NCBI GenBank assembly: GCA_023458875.1 | Contig: JAEWXO010000057.1 | Coordinates: 1 to 21,162, forward strand | Direction: 5' to 3' | From: Bacillota bacterium | GTDB lineage: Bacteria; Bacillota; Clostridia; Oscillospirales; Ruminococcaceae | Length of the DNA stretch: 21,162 nucleotides | Shown: piece by piece, positions 15,204 to 21,162 of the stretch | Numbering within the stretch: the stretch's first letter is position 1 | How the letters are laid out: each line of letters opens with the position of its first letter | Position numbers and translations under genes: made by a program | The notes under the pieces: generated by a model | The model's database searches: none | Seen by the model: only the letters and a program-made list of their open reading frames with translations | What the model was told of the DNA's origin: nothing

Positions 15204-16889
15204 TTAATAACTCATAATATATTCTATAAGAGCGGCCATGTCAGAAATATTTATTGTCCCGTCTTTGTTTATATCTGCATACTGCTGCTGAGAAACGGAT
15301 GGCTTACCCTTTCCCAGTATAATATCTGCCAGAATGAATAAATCCTTTGATGTAACGACACCATCGTCATTTATATCGCCTTTGCATGGAATGTATTCAG
15401 TTGTAAATGCTTTAAGGCATATATTTCCCGGACGTATTAATTTAAGAATTTCATCGGGGCGTACATCCGGTGCAATAGTGTTTTTTCCCTCCAGGTCACT
15501 GGCAAGAATTGATTTGCTGTAAATGTCTGACCATTCGTTTCCGTCATAGCTTATAAAGCTTTCACCCTTGTAGGAGTTCTTGATAATGGATGTGGGGTCT
15601 ACGTTAAACATGCTGTCCAGGTTCTGACCCTGGATAAGAGGGTATACAAGAATACTTGCATCTATCGGGATAGTATACGGTGATTCATTGTTTATTATTT
15701 TAAGGACAACGGAAAACTGTTCCGATTCTTTGATTTTTACTTTATCGTTAAGGGTAACTGTATGATATCCGGGATACTTCAGTGTGCCGGATGTAACGGA
15801 TGAAGCAGTACCTGATACGGGGCTTGATGTATCAGTAAGATCAGTGTATATGGTTGCTTCATATTTTACATTTTCTTCGATAGTGTAAAATGAAACGGCT
15901 GATACGTATTCGTCTCTTACAGATTCAAATATGTTTGCCATGTGCCCTGTCGTTGTATGAGGCGCAGGTGCACCTGACATTTCCAGAAGAATGTTTGATG
16001 AAATGGATGTTGACCACCCGAAATCATCGTACTGATAATTGTTCTGATATGGGACACTATTTTCTGATGAATATACTACAGCCTCCAGAAGCGAACAGTC
16101 TTCATATGATATCCAGAAGTATCCTTCAGATCCCCAGCCTGTTCCCCAGCTGTTCTTTACAAGCCATGCACCGTTATTTTCCGGCATACAGTCCTTGTTG
16201 AAATTTTCACGGGGATAATTATCATCCCAGCCTGTAATTAATACCGAATGATAATATCTGTCATTGTTGCAGTTGTATTTTTTATTGTTGCAGTAAAGCG
16301 ATGCTGTTTCCGCATTGTAGTACTTATCATCAAGCGAGCAGGTAGATGAAACCGAATTTTTACTGAATAAAAAGCTTTTTATATATGATATATCATGACG
16401 CTTTTTTTGAGATATCCACGGAAAAATGTTATATATATCCTGAACATAGAATAGTGGTGTGGATGATTTTATCTGTCCTGTAATATCTTCTTCAGCTGTA
16501 CCATATGGCATGTCGGCTTCATAGCAAAGCCCGTCCCATCTTGAAAGAACCGCAGATGCAATGCTGCTTGATCCCCCCTCGTTATATGCCGATTTTTTTT
16601 TAGGAAACTGTTTTATATTGTTATAGCTTGAATATGCAAGATGCCATTCTGAAAGATCACAATCAGAATATCCAAGCTTGAGAAGCTGCGTTTCTATTGA
16701 ACCCAAGGCACTGAATGCCCAGCACATGTTGTACTGACCCTGGTTTTTTACTTCGGAAACAAGGGAATAGTCGCGTAGATCAAATTTTTCAGGATAGTTT
16801 TCAGCGGCATTGGTTATGTGAAAAGGTGAAAAAAGTATGAATAAAATCAATGCAGCTGCGGTAAGCATAAATACTGTAAAATGTTTCAT
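15204..16889 (-). CDS. Secreted papain-like (C1A) cysteine peptidase with dockerin
   Basis: 561 residues. A signal peptide (about 1-29) leads directly into the catalytic domain with no propeptide. The active site is complete: Gln50 and Cys56 in NQGQYNMCWAF, His214 in YYHSVLITGWDD and Asn246 in VKNSWGTGWG. A beta-rich domain (about 315-495, TGHMANIF...VSAVSFYT) resembles the lectin-like domain found after C1A peptidases in clostridia. Residues 503-560 form a type I dockerin with two calcium-binding repeats (GDINDDGVVTSKDLFILADI and ADINKDGTINISDMAALIEY), which would dock the enzyme to a cohesin on a scaffoldin. It is divergent from a paralogue at 17099. GGGGGG precedes the ATG as ribosome binding site. 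Substrates are unknown. Confidence 0.93.
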   Translation of the reverse strand: MKHFTVFMLTAAALILFILFSPFHITNAAENYPEKFDLRDYSLVSEVKNQGQYNMCWAFSALGSIETQLLKLGYSDCDLSEWHLAYSSYNNIKQFPKKKSAYNEGGSSSIASAVLSRWDGLCYEADMPYGTAEEDITGQIKSSTPLFYVQDIYNIFPWISQKKRHDISYIKSFLFSKNSVSSTCSLDDKYYNAETASLYCNNKKYNCNNDRYYHSVLITGWDDNYPRENFNKDCMPENNGAWLVKNSWGTGWGSEGYFWISYEDCSLLEAVVYSSENSVPYQNNYQYDDFGWSTSISSNILLEMSGAPAPHTTTGHMANIFESVRDEYVSAVSFYTIEENVKYEATIYTDLTDTSSPVSGTASSVTSGTLKYPGYHTVTLNDKVKIKESEQFSVVLKIINNESPYTIPIDASILVYPLIQGQNLDSMFNVDPTSIIKNSYKGESFISYDGNEWSDIYSKSILASDLEGKNTIAPDVRPDEILKLIRPGNICLKAFTTEYIPCKGDINDDGVVTSKDLFILADIILGKGKPSVSQQQYADINKDGTINISDMAALIEYIMSY

Positions 16890-16921
16890 TGGTTGTCCCC
16901 CCTACGACCGTATACATCTTA

Positions 16922-16950
16922 ATTATATTCTATAGATATAATTTAGTCAA
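16922..16950 (-). promoter_or_regulatory. Promoter of the minus-strand cysteine peptidase
   Basis: On the minus strand, TTGACT (16945-16950), 17 bases, TATAAT (16922-16927), 33 bases before the start codon. Confidence 0.8.
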
Positions 16951-17034
16951 TATTTTTTTAGGGCGTTTAACTGTTGTTATTCAGGTGAGCGGTAAAATAA
17001 TTTCTCCAATCTCATTAGAATCAACAATAAATCA

Positions 17035-17063
17035 TTGATTTATTCAAAATAACTGTGTATAAT
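17035..17063 (+). promoter_or_regulatory. Promoter of the plus-strand cysteine peptidase
   Basis: TTGATT (17035-17040), 17 bases, consensus TATAAT (17058-17063). The two divergent peptidase promoters have -35 boxes about 85 bases apart. Confidence 0.8.
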
Positions 17064-17098
17064 ATAACTAAAGCTACTAGGAACGGAGGATTATGTAT

Positions 17099-18838
17099 AT
17101 GAAAATACTGTCAAAATTATGCATGGCTGCAGCGATTATATCATCTGCGCTTCTGAGTGGAAGTGTTATGATTTCTGCAGACTATAACAGCTCAATTATT
17201 AATGTATCTGAAACAATGTACAGAAACAATCTGCCTCGTACTCCTGAAATATCCTATTTATCTTCATATGGCTCAGTAGCAGCTTCGGAATATGAAAATC
17301 TGAATTTTCCCCAGAAATATGATCTCAGAGATTACGGAATTGTTTCATCTGTAAAATCCCAGGGCGACTATGGTACATGCTGGGCTGTATGTGCAACAGG
17401 CTCGCTTGAAACACAGATATTAAAAAACAGGTATGAATCCGACATTAACCTTTCCGAATGGCACCTTGCATACTTTACATATGCAAATAACGGAGTGGTT
17501 TCGTCAATTGCAGACAATATTTTTCAGAACGGCGGCAACAATACATCGGCTGTTGCATCACTGAGCAAATGGGTGGGAGCAGCTTATGAGGAAAGAGCAC
17601 CGTATGACTCTTCGCAGACACTTGACAAATCACTGAAATTCATGTCAGATTATCTTGTTCAGGATGTTTATAATGTAAATCCATGGCTTTCAAACCATGA
17701 AACATATTCGGTACCATTTATAAAAAAACTTATTTATGAGCATAATGCCGTTTCTGTTTTTTATGACAGCTCAAAGGATTATTATAACCCTGATACATAT
17801 TCGCAGTTCTGCCTTGAAACAGGAAAGGAAGCTTCACATGCTGTCCTCGCTGTCGGATGGGATGATAATTATCCAAAAGAAAACTTTCTTGAGGGAAAGC
17901 GTCCTGAAAACGACGGAGCATGGCTTATCAAGAACAGCTGGGGTGAGACGTGGGGCGATGAAGGTTATTTCTGGCTTTCATATGAGGACCGTTCACTGTG
18001 CGAAGCTGCATGCTACTTCTGTGAACCAAAAGGCACATATACAAATAATTATTATTATGACGACTACGGATGGGTAACATCAATTGCGGCAGATTCTGCT
18101 CAGGAAAGTCGTACAGGATATATGGCAAACATATTCACTGCAAAAAAGGATGAACAGATAACAGCAGTTTCATTCTATACATCTGAGTCTTATGCGGAGT
18201 ATGAGATATCTGTGTACACTGACCTGAAAGGCTCATATTCACCTGTAAACGGTACTAAACACCCTTCAACATCAGGTTCTGAGGAGTATTCGGGATATCA
18301 TACAGTCAGACTGGATACTCCCGTACAAATAAAAGAAGGAACAAAATTTTCGGCTGTCGTTAAAATAACAAATAAAAAGTCCCCGTATACTATTCCGGTA
18401 GATGCTTCTGTAATAGCGACAATAGACGGTTATATGTACAGAAATATAGATTCGTTTTCACTGGTGAATAATTCATTATCAAGACAAAGCTTTATAAGCA
18501 ATGACGGAGAAAAGTGGACAGATGTAGCGACAAAATCATTTTCTTATAAGTACCCGGAATTTCTTCCGCTTGGAGGAACGACATTCAAAATCAATCAGGC
18601 AATCATAGGAAATGTATGCGTAAAAGCCTTTTCATCCCCGATCCCTGAGGGCATACTTACAGGAGATATCAATCTTGACTCGTCCATAGACATTAAGGAT
18701 GTTATTATAATGCAGAAATATCTCTCCGGAACCGGTTTTTCAGATACTGAATTCTGCAAAGAAAATGCAGACATAAATTCTGACGGCACAATAAATATCC
18801 TTGATATCATTCTCCTCAAAAATATGCTCGTTGCATGA
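17099..18838 (+). CDS. Secreted papain-like (C1A) cysteine peptidase with dockerin (paralogue)
   Basis: 579 residues from the ATG at 17099; an alternative ATG at 17093 lies only two bases after GGAGGA, too close, whereas 17099 is eight bases away. A signal peptide (about 1-27) is followed by about 45 residues without known motif, then the catalytic domain. Gln88 and Cys94 lie in SQGDYGTCWAV, His247 in SHAVLAVGWDD and Asn279 in IKNSWGETWG. A lectin-like beta domain follows (about 350-505). A C-terminal type I dockerin (about 520-578) has the repeats GDINLDSSIDIKDVIIMQKY and ADINSDGTINILDIILLKNM. It aligns along its length with the divergent peptidase, so the pair arose by duplication. It differs by the longer N-terminal spacer and fewer cysteines. 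Confidence 0.93.
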   Translation: MKILSKLCMAAAIISSALLSGSVMISADYNSSIINVSETMYRNNLPRTPEISYLSSYGSVAASEYENLNFPQKYDLRDYGIVSSVKSQGDYGTCWAVCATGSLETQILKNRYESDINLSEWHLAYFTYANNGVVSSIADNIFQNGGNNTSAVASLSKWVGAAYEERAPYDSSQTLDKSLKFMSDYLVQDVYNVNPWLSNHETYSVPFIKKLIYEHNAVSVFYDSSKDYYNPDTYSQFCLETGKEASHAVLAVGWDDNYPKENFLEGKRPENDGAWLIKNSWGETWGDEGYFWLSYEDRSLCEAACYFCEPKGTYTNNYYYDDYGWVTSIAADSAQESRTGYMANIFTAKKDEQITAVSFYTSESYAEYEISVYTDLKGSYSPVNGTKHPSTSGSEEYSGYHTVRLDTPVQIKEGTKFSAVVKITNKKSPYTIPVDASVIATIDGYMYRNIDSFSLVNNSLSRQSFISNDGEKWTDVATKSFSYKYPEFLPLGGTTFKINQAIIGNVCVKAFSSPIPEGILTGDINLDSSIDIKDVIIMQKYLSGTGFSDTEFCKENADINSDGTINILDIILLKNMLVA

Positions 18839-18842
18839 TATA

Positions 18843-18973
18843 ATTTTTATTAATCCAACCATAAAATGAAGCAGATATACGCGAAGTCCAGGCGACCGCA
18901 AAGCCTGGTCGACTCGGCAGAGTCGAAACCTCTGCCAAATTAATAACTTAAGTATAGTGGCTGAATAACAACC
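18843..18973 (+). repeat. Dispersed intergenic repeat, copy C, overlapping the end of bioY
   Basis: About 131 bp on the plus strand, filling the whole gap between the convergent peptidase and bioY genes. Shared segments are ACCATAAAATGAAGCAG, GCGAAG, GGCGACCGCAAAGCCTGG and ATTAATAACTTAAGTATAG. It folds well: CCAGGC with GCCTGG, and TCGACTC with GAGTCGA around GGCA. The right end (GGCTGAATAACAACC) reads in antisense as the last eight codons and stop of bioY. Confidence 0.75.
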
Positions 18974-19496
18974 GACCTGATAAAATCTTCCGTACTTTTA
19001 CCGCAAGCATAAATGCAGATATAAGCGATACAAAATCCTTCAAAAGGAAAGGTAGCGAGACTGTCAGAAACGAACGAAGAACAGGCGTGCTGCTTACAAA
19101 AGAAAACTGTATTGTCCCCAGTAAATGAGTAGCAAGTATACCGCAGACTGAAAAAACAACTGTTATTACTTTGCTTTTTGACTTTACAGCCGCCCCGCAG
19201 AGAAAACCAAGCAGGATAAACCCATATATAAATCCTCCTGTAAGGCCGACAAGTACAGAAAATCCGCCTTTAAAGCCTGAAAATACAGGCATACCGACTG
19301 CGCCGAGCAGTATATATACAATTACGGAAACAGTACCGTTTTTAGATCCCAGAAAATAACCGGCAAATGCGATTGCAAATGTCTGGAGTGTAACAGGAAC
19401 TCCCCACGGCATAGGAACAGAAATCAGTGAACAGACTGCAATAAGTGCAGCTGTAACTCCGATATAGGCAATTGTGATTATATTGCTTTTTTTCAT
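18948..19496 (-). CDS. bioY: Biotin transporter substrate-binding subunit BioY
   Basis: 182 residues, typical BioY length, with about six hydrophobic helices. Family hallmarks are PVTLQTFAIAFAGYFLG (about 34-50) and the GAVGMPVFSGFKGG segment (about 65-78). BioY is the S-component of the ECF biotin importer and needs the shared EcfA/EcfT module encoded elsewhere. A BirA-type operator covers its -35, so it should be repressed when biotin is plentiful. Its last eight codons and the stop lie inside dispersed repeat copy C, so the native C-terminus has probably been replaced by repeat-derived residues (LLFSHYT). That tail lies beyond the last membrane helix and is unlikely to harm function. AAAGGAAG precedes the ATG. 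Confidence 0.95.
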   Translation of the reverse strand: MKKSNIITIAYIGVTAALIAVCSLISVPMPWGVPVTLQTFAIAFAGYFLGSKNGTVSVIVYILLGAVGMPVFSGFKGGFSVLVGLTGGFIYGFILLGFLCGAAVKSKSKVITVVFSVCGILATHLLGTIQFSFVSSTPVLRSFLTVSLPFLLKDFVSLISAFMLAVKVRKILSGRLLFSHYT

Positions 19497-19527
19497 ATTT
19501 TAAGCTTCCTTTCAAAACAATAATAAT

Positions 19528-19556
19528 ATTGTACCACTGGAAGATCGAATTGTCAA
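19528..19556 (-). promoter_or_regulatory. bioY promoter
   Basis: On the minus strand, TTGACA (19551-19556), 17 bases, TACAAT (19528-19533) preceded by TGG as extended -10. The -35 lies inside one arm of the BirA-type operator. Confidence 0.85.
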
Positions 19557-19585
19557 CCCATTTATTATAATTTGGGTTGACAATT
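19548..19585. promoter_or_regulatory. BirA-type biotin operator
   Basis: AATTGTCAACCCA (19548-19560), 12 bases, then its exact reverse complement TGGGTTGACAATT (19573-19585). The layout matches Firmicutes BirA boxes, TTGTTAACC and GGTTAACAA separated by roughly 13-16 bases, with one symmetrical change (TGTCAACC/GGTTGACA). It overlaps the bioY -35, so biotinoyl-AMP-bound BirA would block transcription. Symmetry and position are seen; the assignment to BirA is from known operators and the gene it controls. Confidence 0.85.
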
Positions 19586-19599
19586 TTGAAAAAAAAATA

Positions 19600-19628
19600 T
19601 TGACAAGCTAAAACTGCTGTGATATAAT
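19600..19628 (+). promoter_or_regulatory. tRNA-Gln promoter
   Basis: Perfect consensus TTGACA (19600-19605), 17 bases, TATAAT (19623-19628), with TGA giving an extended -10. It lies just 14 bases beyond the BirA-type operator. Confidence 0.9.
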
Positions 19629-19675
19629 ATTAAAGGTCGTTAGGCGGAAACAAAAAACGACTGAACAACACATTC

Positions 19676-19748
19676 TGGGGTGTCGCCAAGCGGTAAGGCA
19701 GTGGACTCTGACTCCACCATTCCGAGGGTTCAAATCCTTCCACCCCAA
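19676..19748 (+). tRNA. tRNA-Gln (anticodon CUG)
   Basis: 73 bases forming a full cloverleaf. The acceptor is TGGGGTG with CACCCCA, the D-arm is GCC with GGC, the anticodon stem is GTGGA with TCCAC, and the loop CTCTGAC has anticodon CTG at 19708-19710. The T-arm is GAGGG with CCTTC around TTCAAAT, and the discriminator is A. The 3' CCA is not encoded. It reads CAG codons and stands alone between its own promoter and terminator. Confidence 0.97.
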
Positions 19749-19759
19749 TTAAAATGAAG

Positions 19760-19798
19760 AACTGATTAGAGAACACATGATGTCCTCTAATCAGTTTT
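19760..19798 (+). terminator. Terminator after tRNA-Gln
   Basis: AACTGATTAGAG (19760-19771) pairs perfectly with CTCTAATCAGTT (19785-19796), followed by TTCAT. Confidence 0.85.
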
Positions 19799-20141
19799 CA
19801 TATATTGTTATGAAAATTGATATATGAAATATAAAGCAATTGATGGTCTTTCAATCTCATAGATATTTTTTATCTCAGTGCATTCCTATGCATCTGCCGT
19901 CACCGGAAGTATCATTGTGCTTTACTTGTCATCGCTTGCTCTGTTTAACCATTCCAGAGCTGTGACTCGTATATTTATCGCTCATACCTTTACGTCACTT
20001 TAAAAAAGTTCATTGTGTCAAATACAAATGTATCAGGAAGTCATGGCGTATACTTGTCCGTAGCTATCCGATTTTAATCAGATGTAAAACTTTAACGTAC
20101 TTTATACTTCTATTAAGTTATCAAGATGCGTGTAAATAAAA
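19799..20141. other. Intergenic stretch without recognisable gene
   Basis: About 340 bases with no ORF of useful length on either strand and stop codons in all frames. Base composition is more mixed than in the neighbouring AT-rich spacers, which suggests a decayed coding region. I could not identify a parent gene or a structured RNA. Confidence 0.4.
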
Positions 20142-20182
20142 TCAAGCCCTTCAGATAACTACAGCGTAACTGAAGGGCTTGA
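20142..20182 (-). terminator. Probable minus-strand terminator
   Basis: TCAAGCCCTTCAG (20142-20154) pairs exactly with CTGAAGGGCTTGA (20170-20182), a 13-bp stem. Read on the minus strand it is followed by TTTTATTT. On the plus strand its right arm runs into the -35 box of the next promoter, so that promoter and this terminator share bases. Confidence 0.65.
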
Positions 20183-20208
20183 CACAATCTATTTTTATGT
20201 GCTATAAT
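20179..20208 (+). promoter_or_regulatory. Consensus plus-strand promoter of the noncoding locus
   Basis: TTGACA (20179-20184), 18 bases, TATAAT (20203-20208) with TGC upstream as extended -10. Predicted start of transcription is about 20215. The RNA would end at the terminator at 20298-20341, giving about 125 bases. Confidence 0.8.
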
Positions 20209-20225
20209 ACTGTCATTGCATTATT

Positions 20226-20285
20226 ATGATGCACACTAATAGCGTTCTCACTAAGTCAGTTCAGATGGGTTGTTATCTGAGGTGA
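20226..20285 (+). CDS. Possible 19-residue leader peptide
   Basis: ATG at 20226, immediately followed by a second ATG, encodes MMHTNSVLTKSVQMGCYLR and stops at 20283-20285. No ribosome binding site is visible, and the start is only about 11 bases from the predicted transcript start. The ORF ends within the hairpin that precedes the terminator, as in attenuator peptides. Coding is uncertain. Confidence 0.3.
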   Translation: MMHTNSVLTKSVQMGCYLR

Positions 20286-20297
20286 TTATGAAAAGTT

Positions 20298-20341
20298 AAG
20301 TGTCGCCAAACATTTAACCTTTTGTGGGGATGCTTTTTTAT
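20298..20341 (+). terminator. Terminator of the plus-strand short RNA
   Basis: AAGTGTCGCC (20298-20307) can pair with GGGGATGCTT (20326-20335), nine pairs including wobbles with one mismatch, followed by a run of T. A competing inner hairpin, GTTAAGTG with CATTTAAC, overlaps the 5' arm, giving two exclusive folds. Confidence 0.55.
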
Positions 20342-20355
20342 TTACTTTATAGAAC

Positions 20356-20384
20356 ATTATATCATTTTGTAAATTACCTGTCAA
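20356..20384 (-). promoter_or_regulatory. Consensus minus-strand promoter facing the short RNA
   Basis: On the minus strand, TTGACA (20379-20384), exactly 17 bases, TATAAT (20356-20361) with TGA as extended -10. Predicted start is about 20349. Transcription would run leftwards across the whole plus-strand RNA to the terminator at 20142-20182. Confidence 0.8.
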
Positions 20385-20408
20385 GCATTAATTTATTTTT
20401 TGTAGAAA

Positions 20409-20777
20409 TTAAAGGAATACCCAACAAAACATACCGTGAAAATTTTCATCGCTACAAATATTCATCGCTGATTTTGCAGTATATTCTTCTTCAATTGGAA
20501 TGATTGTTGTATCAGCAAATTTTATATCGTACGATTCCTGTGATAATATGAATCCATTTGCAATTTTAAATCCGTCAATTCCCTCCCCATATTTTGATAT
20601 GCGGTCTGTAATGCTTATGTTTACATACTCTTTTCCAAGTTCTGATTTATTTATTTCACAACAGCTCAATATTTTGTTTATTTCTTCTATTTCTTCTTCA
20701 GTAGAACCGTTGTATTCGATAAGTACTTCTAATCTGTTATCATAATACTTATGGTCAAAGCAACTGACGGTAATCAT
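20409..20777 (-). CDS. Hypothetical protein, probably 5'-truncated by an IS66-family element
   Basis: 122 residues from the first ATG. The protein is acidic and soluble (EYNGSTEEEIEEINKIL; VNISITDRISKYGEGIDGFKIANGF) with no membrane segment or recognised motif. The frame stays open upstream of the ATG for about 40 codons, and the stretch just before it (VYGYTAYEELKEYDLTK) looks coding; the only ribosome-binding-like AAAGGA lies 17 bases before the ATG, too far away. The likely explanation is that the true 5' part was removed or separated when the adjacent IS66-type element inserted. Small size and acidity would also fit an immunity-type protein. The function is unknown. Confidence 0.55.
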   Translation of the reverse strand: MITVSCFDHKYYDNRLEVLIEYNGSTEEEIEEINKILSCCEINKSELGKEYVNISITDRISKYGEGIDGFKIANGFILSQESYDIKFADTTIIPIEEEYTAKSAMNICSDENFHGMFCWVFL

Positions 20778-20844
20778 TTTGGTAAGATCGTATTCCTTTA
20801 GTTCTTCGTAAGCGGTATATCCGTATACGTTGAAAGTTGAAAAA

Positions 20845-21162
20845 AAGCGAAAAACACCACCAGATGTAATTCGCCTATCAATTATTTTACGGATTTATTC
20901 TTACAATATTCCGGAATCTTATCACTCCACGGTAAAACTGATTCAATCTGTTCTTCCGTTGGTTCTGCGCCGAACTTCGGAAGTTCCGAAAGCAGAAAAA
21001 TCAAATAACCATATACATCAAGATTATTTATCTTGGCTGTTTCGATTATGCTGAATACACGTGCACTTGCATCTGCACCACGTTCAGTATCAGAAAAAAG
21101 AAAGTTCTTCCTTGCCATTACAAATGGTTTGACGGCACGTTCGGCACGATTGTTTGTACTTT
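20845..21162 (-). mobile_element. IS66-family insertion sequence, one end only
   Basis: The window's right edge holds the transposase 3' end and the short noncoding tail of an IS66-family element. The outer boundary is estimated near 20845-20860, where T-rich noncoding sequence gives way to the frame of the neighbouring gene. The terminal inverted repeat cannot be confirmed because the other end lies outside. Confidence 0.6.
20882..21162 (-). CDS. IS66-family transposase, C-terminal part (runs off the window)
   Basis: The frame is open to the window's last base, giving about 93 residues of the C-terminus. The segment STNNRAERAVKPFVMARKNFLFSDT is diagnostic for IS66 transposases; the Glu in NNRAER is taken as part of the DDE catalytic triad in this family. 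It continues with ADASARVFSIIETAKINNLDVYGYLIFLLSELP, the typical IS66 C-terminal helical region, and ends in a short tail. An internal ATG at 21118 is not the real start. The accessory tnpA/tnpB genes of IS66 elements would lie further upstream on the minus strand, outside the window. Confidence 0.93.
   Translation of the reverse strand, partial: STNNRAERAVKPFVMARKNFLFSDTERGADASARVFSIIETAKINNLDVYGYLIFLLSELPKFGAEPTEEQIESVLPWSDKIPEYCKNKSVK

Larger units (their letters stand above)
20214..20341 (+). ncRNA. Candidate short leader RNA or small RNA
   Basis: The region lies between a consensus promoter and a hairpin-plus-T-run terminator and has no gene of normal size. It contains a 19-codon ORF, a hairpin TCAGAT (20261-20266) with ATCTGA (20275-20280), a three-codon ORF (MKS) at 20288, and the terminator. 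This layout is typical of transcription-attenuation leaders in front of antibiotic-resistance or ribosome-protection genes, but no plus-strand gene follows. It could therefore be an orphaned leader or a stand-alone small RNA. Confidence 0.45.

Noticed and set aside
18870..18930. GCAAAGCC within a GC-rich stem, reminiscent of a GEMM-I cyclic-di-GMP riboswitch.
   Set aside because: The other conserved GEMM segments are absent, and the copies sit downstream of genes, in both orientations, with copy B lacking the motif. A dispersed repeat explains it better.
19799..20141. Possible decayed transposase or other pseudogene.
   Set aside because: Translations on both strands are broken by many stops, and no fragment could be assigned to a family.
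1..21162. CRISPR array search.
   Set aside because: No regularly spaced direct repeats with unique spacers were seen; the repeated elements found are dispersed single copies.

Overview
The window looks like an AT-rich chromosome segment of a plant-fibre-degrading, low-GC Gram-positive bacterium of the Ruminococcus / Oscillospiraceae type. The grounds are two secreted cysteine peptidases with C-terminal type I dockerins (cellulosome-style), a GH5 cellulase-like enzyme, a carbohydrate-binding-module-tethered diguanylate cyclase, a CIRCE-controlled groESL operon, a Firmicutes-type BirA operator, and near-consensus SigA promoters. The species assignment is inference.

Layout from left to right. 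1-926: 3' end of a polymorphic-toxin gene whose C-terminal domain resembles an RNase-type toxin, followed by a probable immunity gene. 1152-1547: small membrane protein of DUF2798 type. 1615-3647 (minus): OmpR-type response regulator followed by a membrane-anchored HtrA protease, with no histidine kinase alongside. 4029-5978: groES-groEL behind a perfect CIRCE operator. 6051-7691 (minus) and 7921-8913 (plus): a divergent pair, a two-CBM/one-TM/GGDEF protein and a LacI-family regulator. 9279-10601 (minus): CCA-adding enzyme with a strongly structured downstream region. 10784-12160: second HtrA-type protease. 12399-13716 (minus): a two-gene operon, a small two-TM protein and an extracellular sensor protein without an output domain. 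14124-15149: GH5 enzyme without a signal peptide. 15204-16889 (minus) and 17099-18838 (plus): divergent paralogous dockerin-bearing papain-like peptidases. 18948-19496 (minus): BioY biotin transporter under a BirA-type operator. 19676-19748: tRNA-Gln(CUG). 20130-20384: a compact noncoding locus with two near-perfect promoters facing each other. 20409-21162: a hypothetical gene probably interrupted by the end of an IS66-family element, whose transposase runs off the window.

How the parts fit. Much of the window is cell-surface and envelope biology: extracytoplasmic sensing (CBM-GGDEF, orphan sensor), envelope quality control (two HtrA proteases, response regulator, GroESL) and secreted plant-cell-wall or protein degradation (GH5, dockerin peptidases). 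Nearly every convergent gene pair shares a bidirectional terminator.

The least expected structures are three. First, a dispersed ~130-140 bp intergenic repeat with terminal inverted repeats occurs three times (12261, 13871, 18843); one copy supplies the last codons of bioY and another abuts the truncated-looking sensor gene. Second, the two face-to-face promoters at 20179-20384 would make fully overlapping antisense RNAs, one carrying a short leader-peptide-like ORF. Third, the sugar-binding GGDEF protein.
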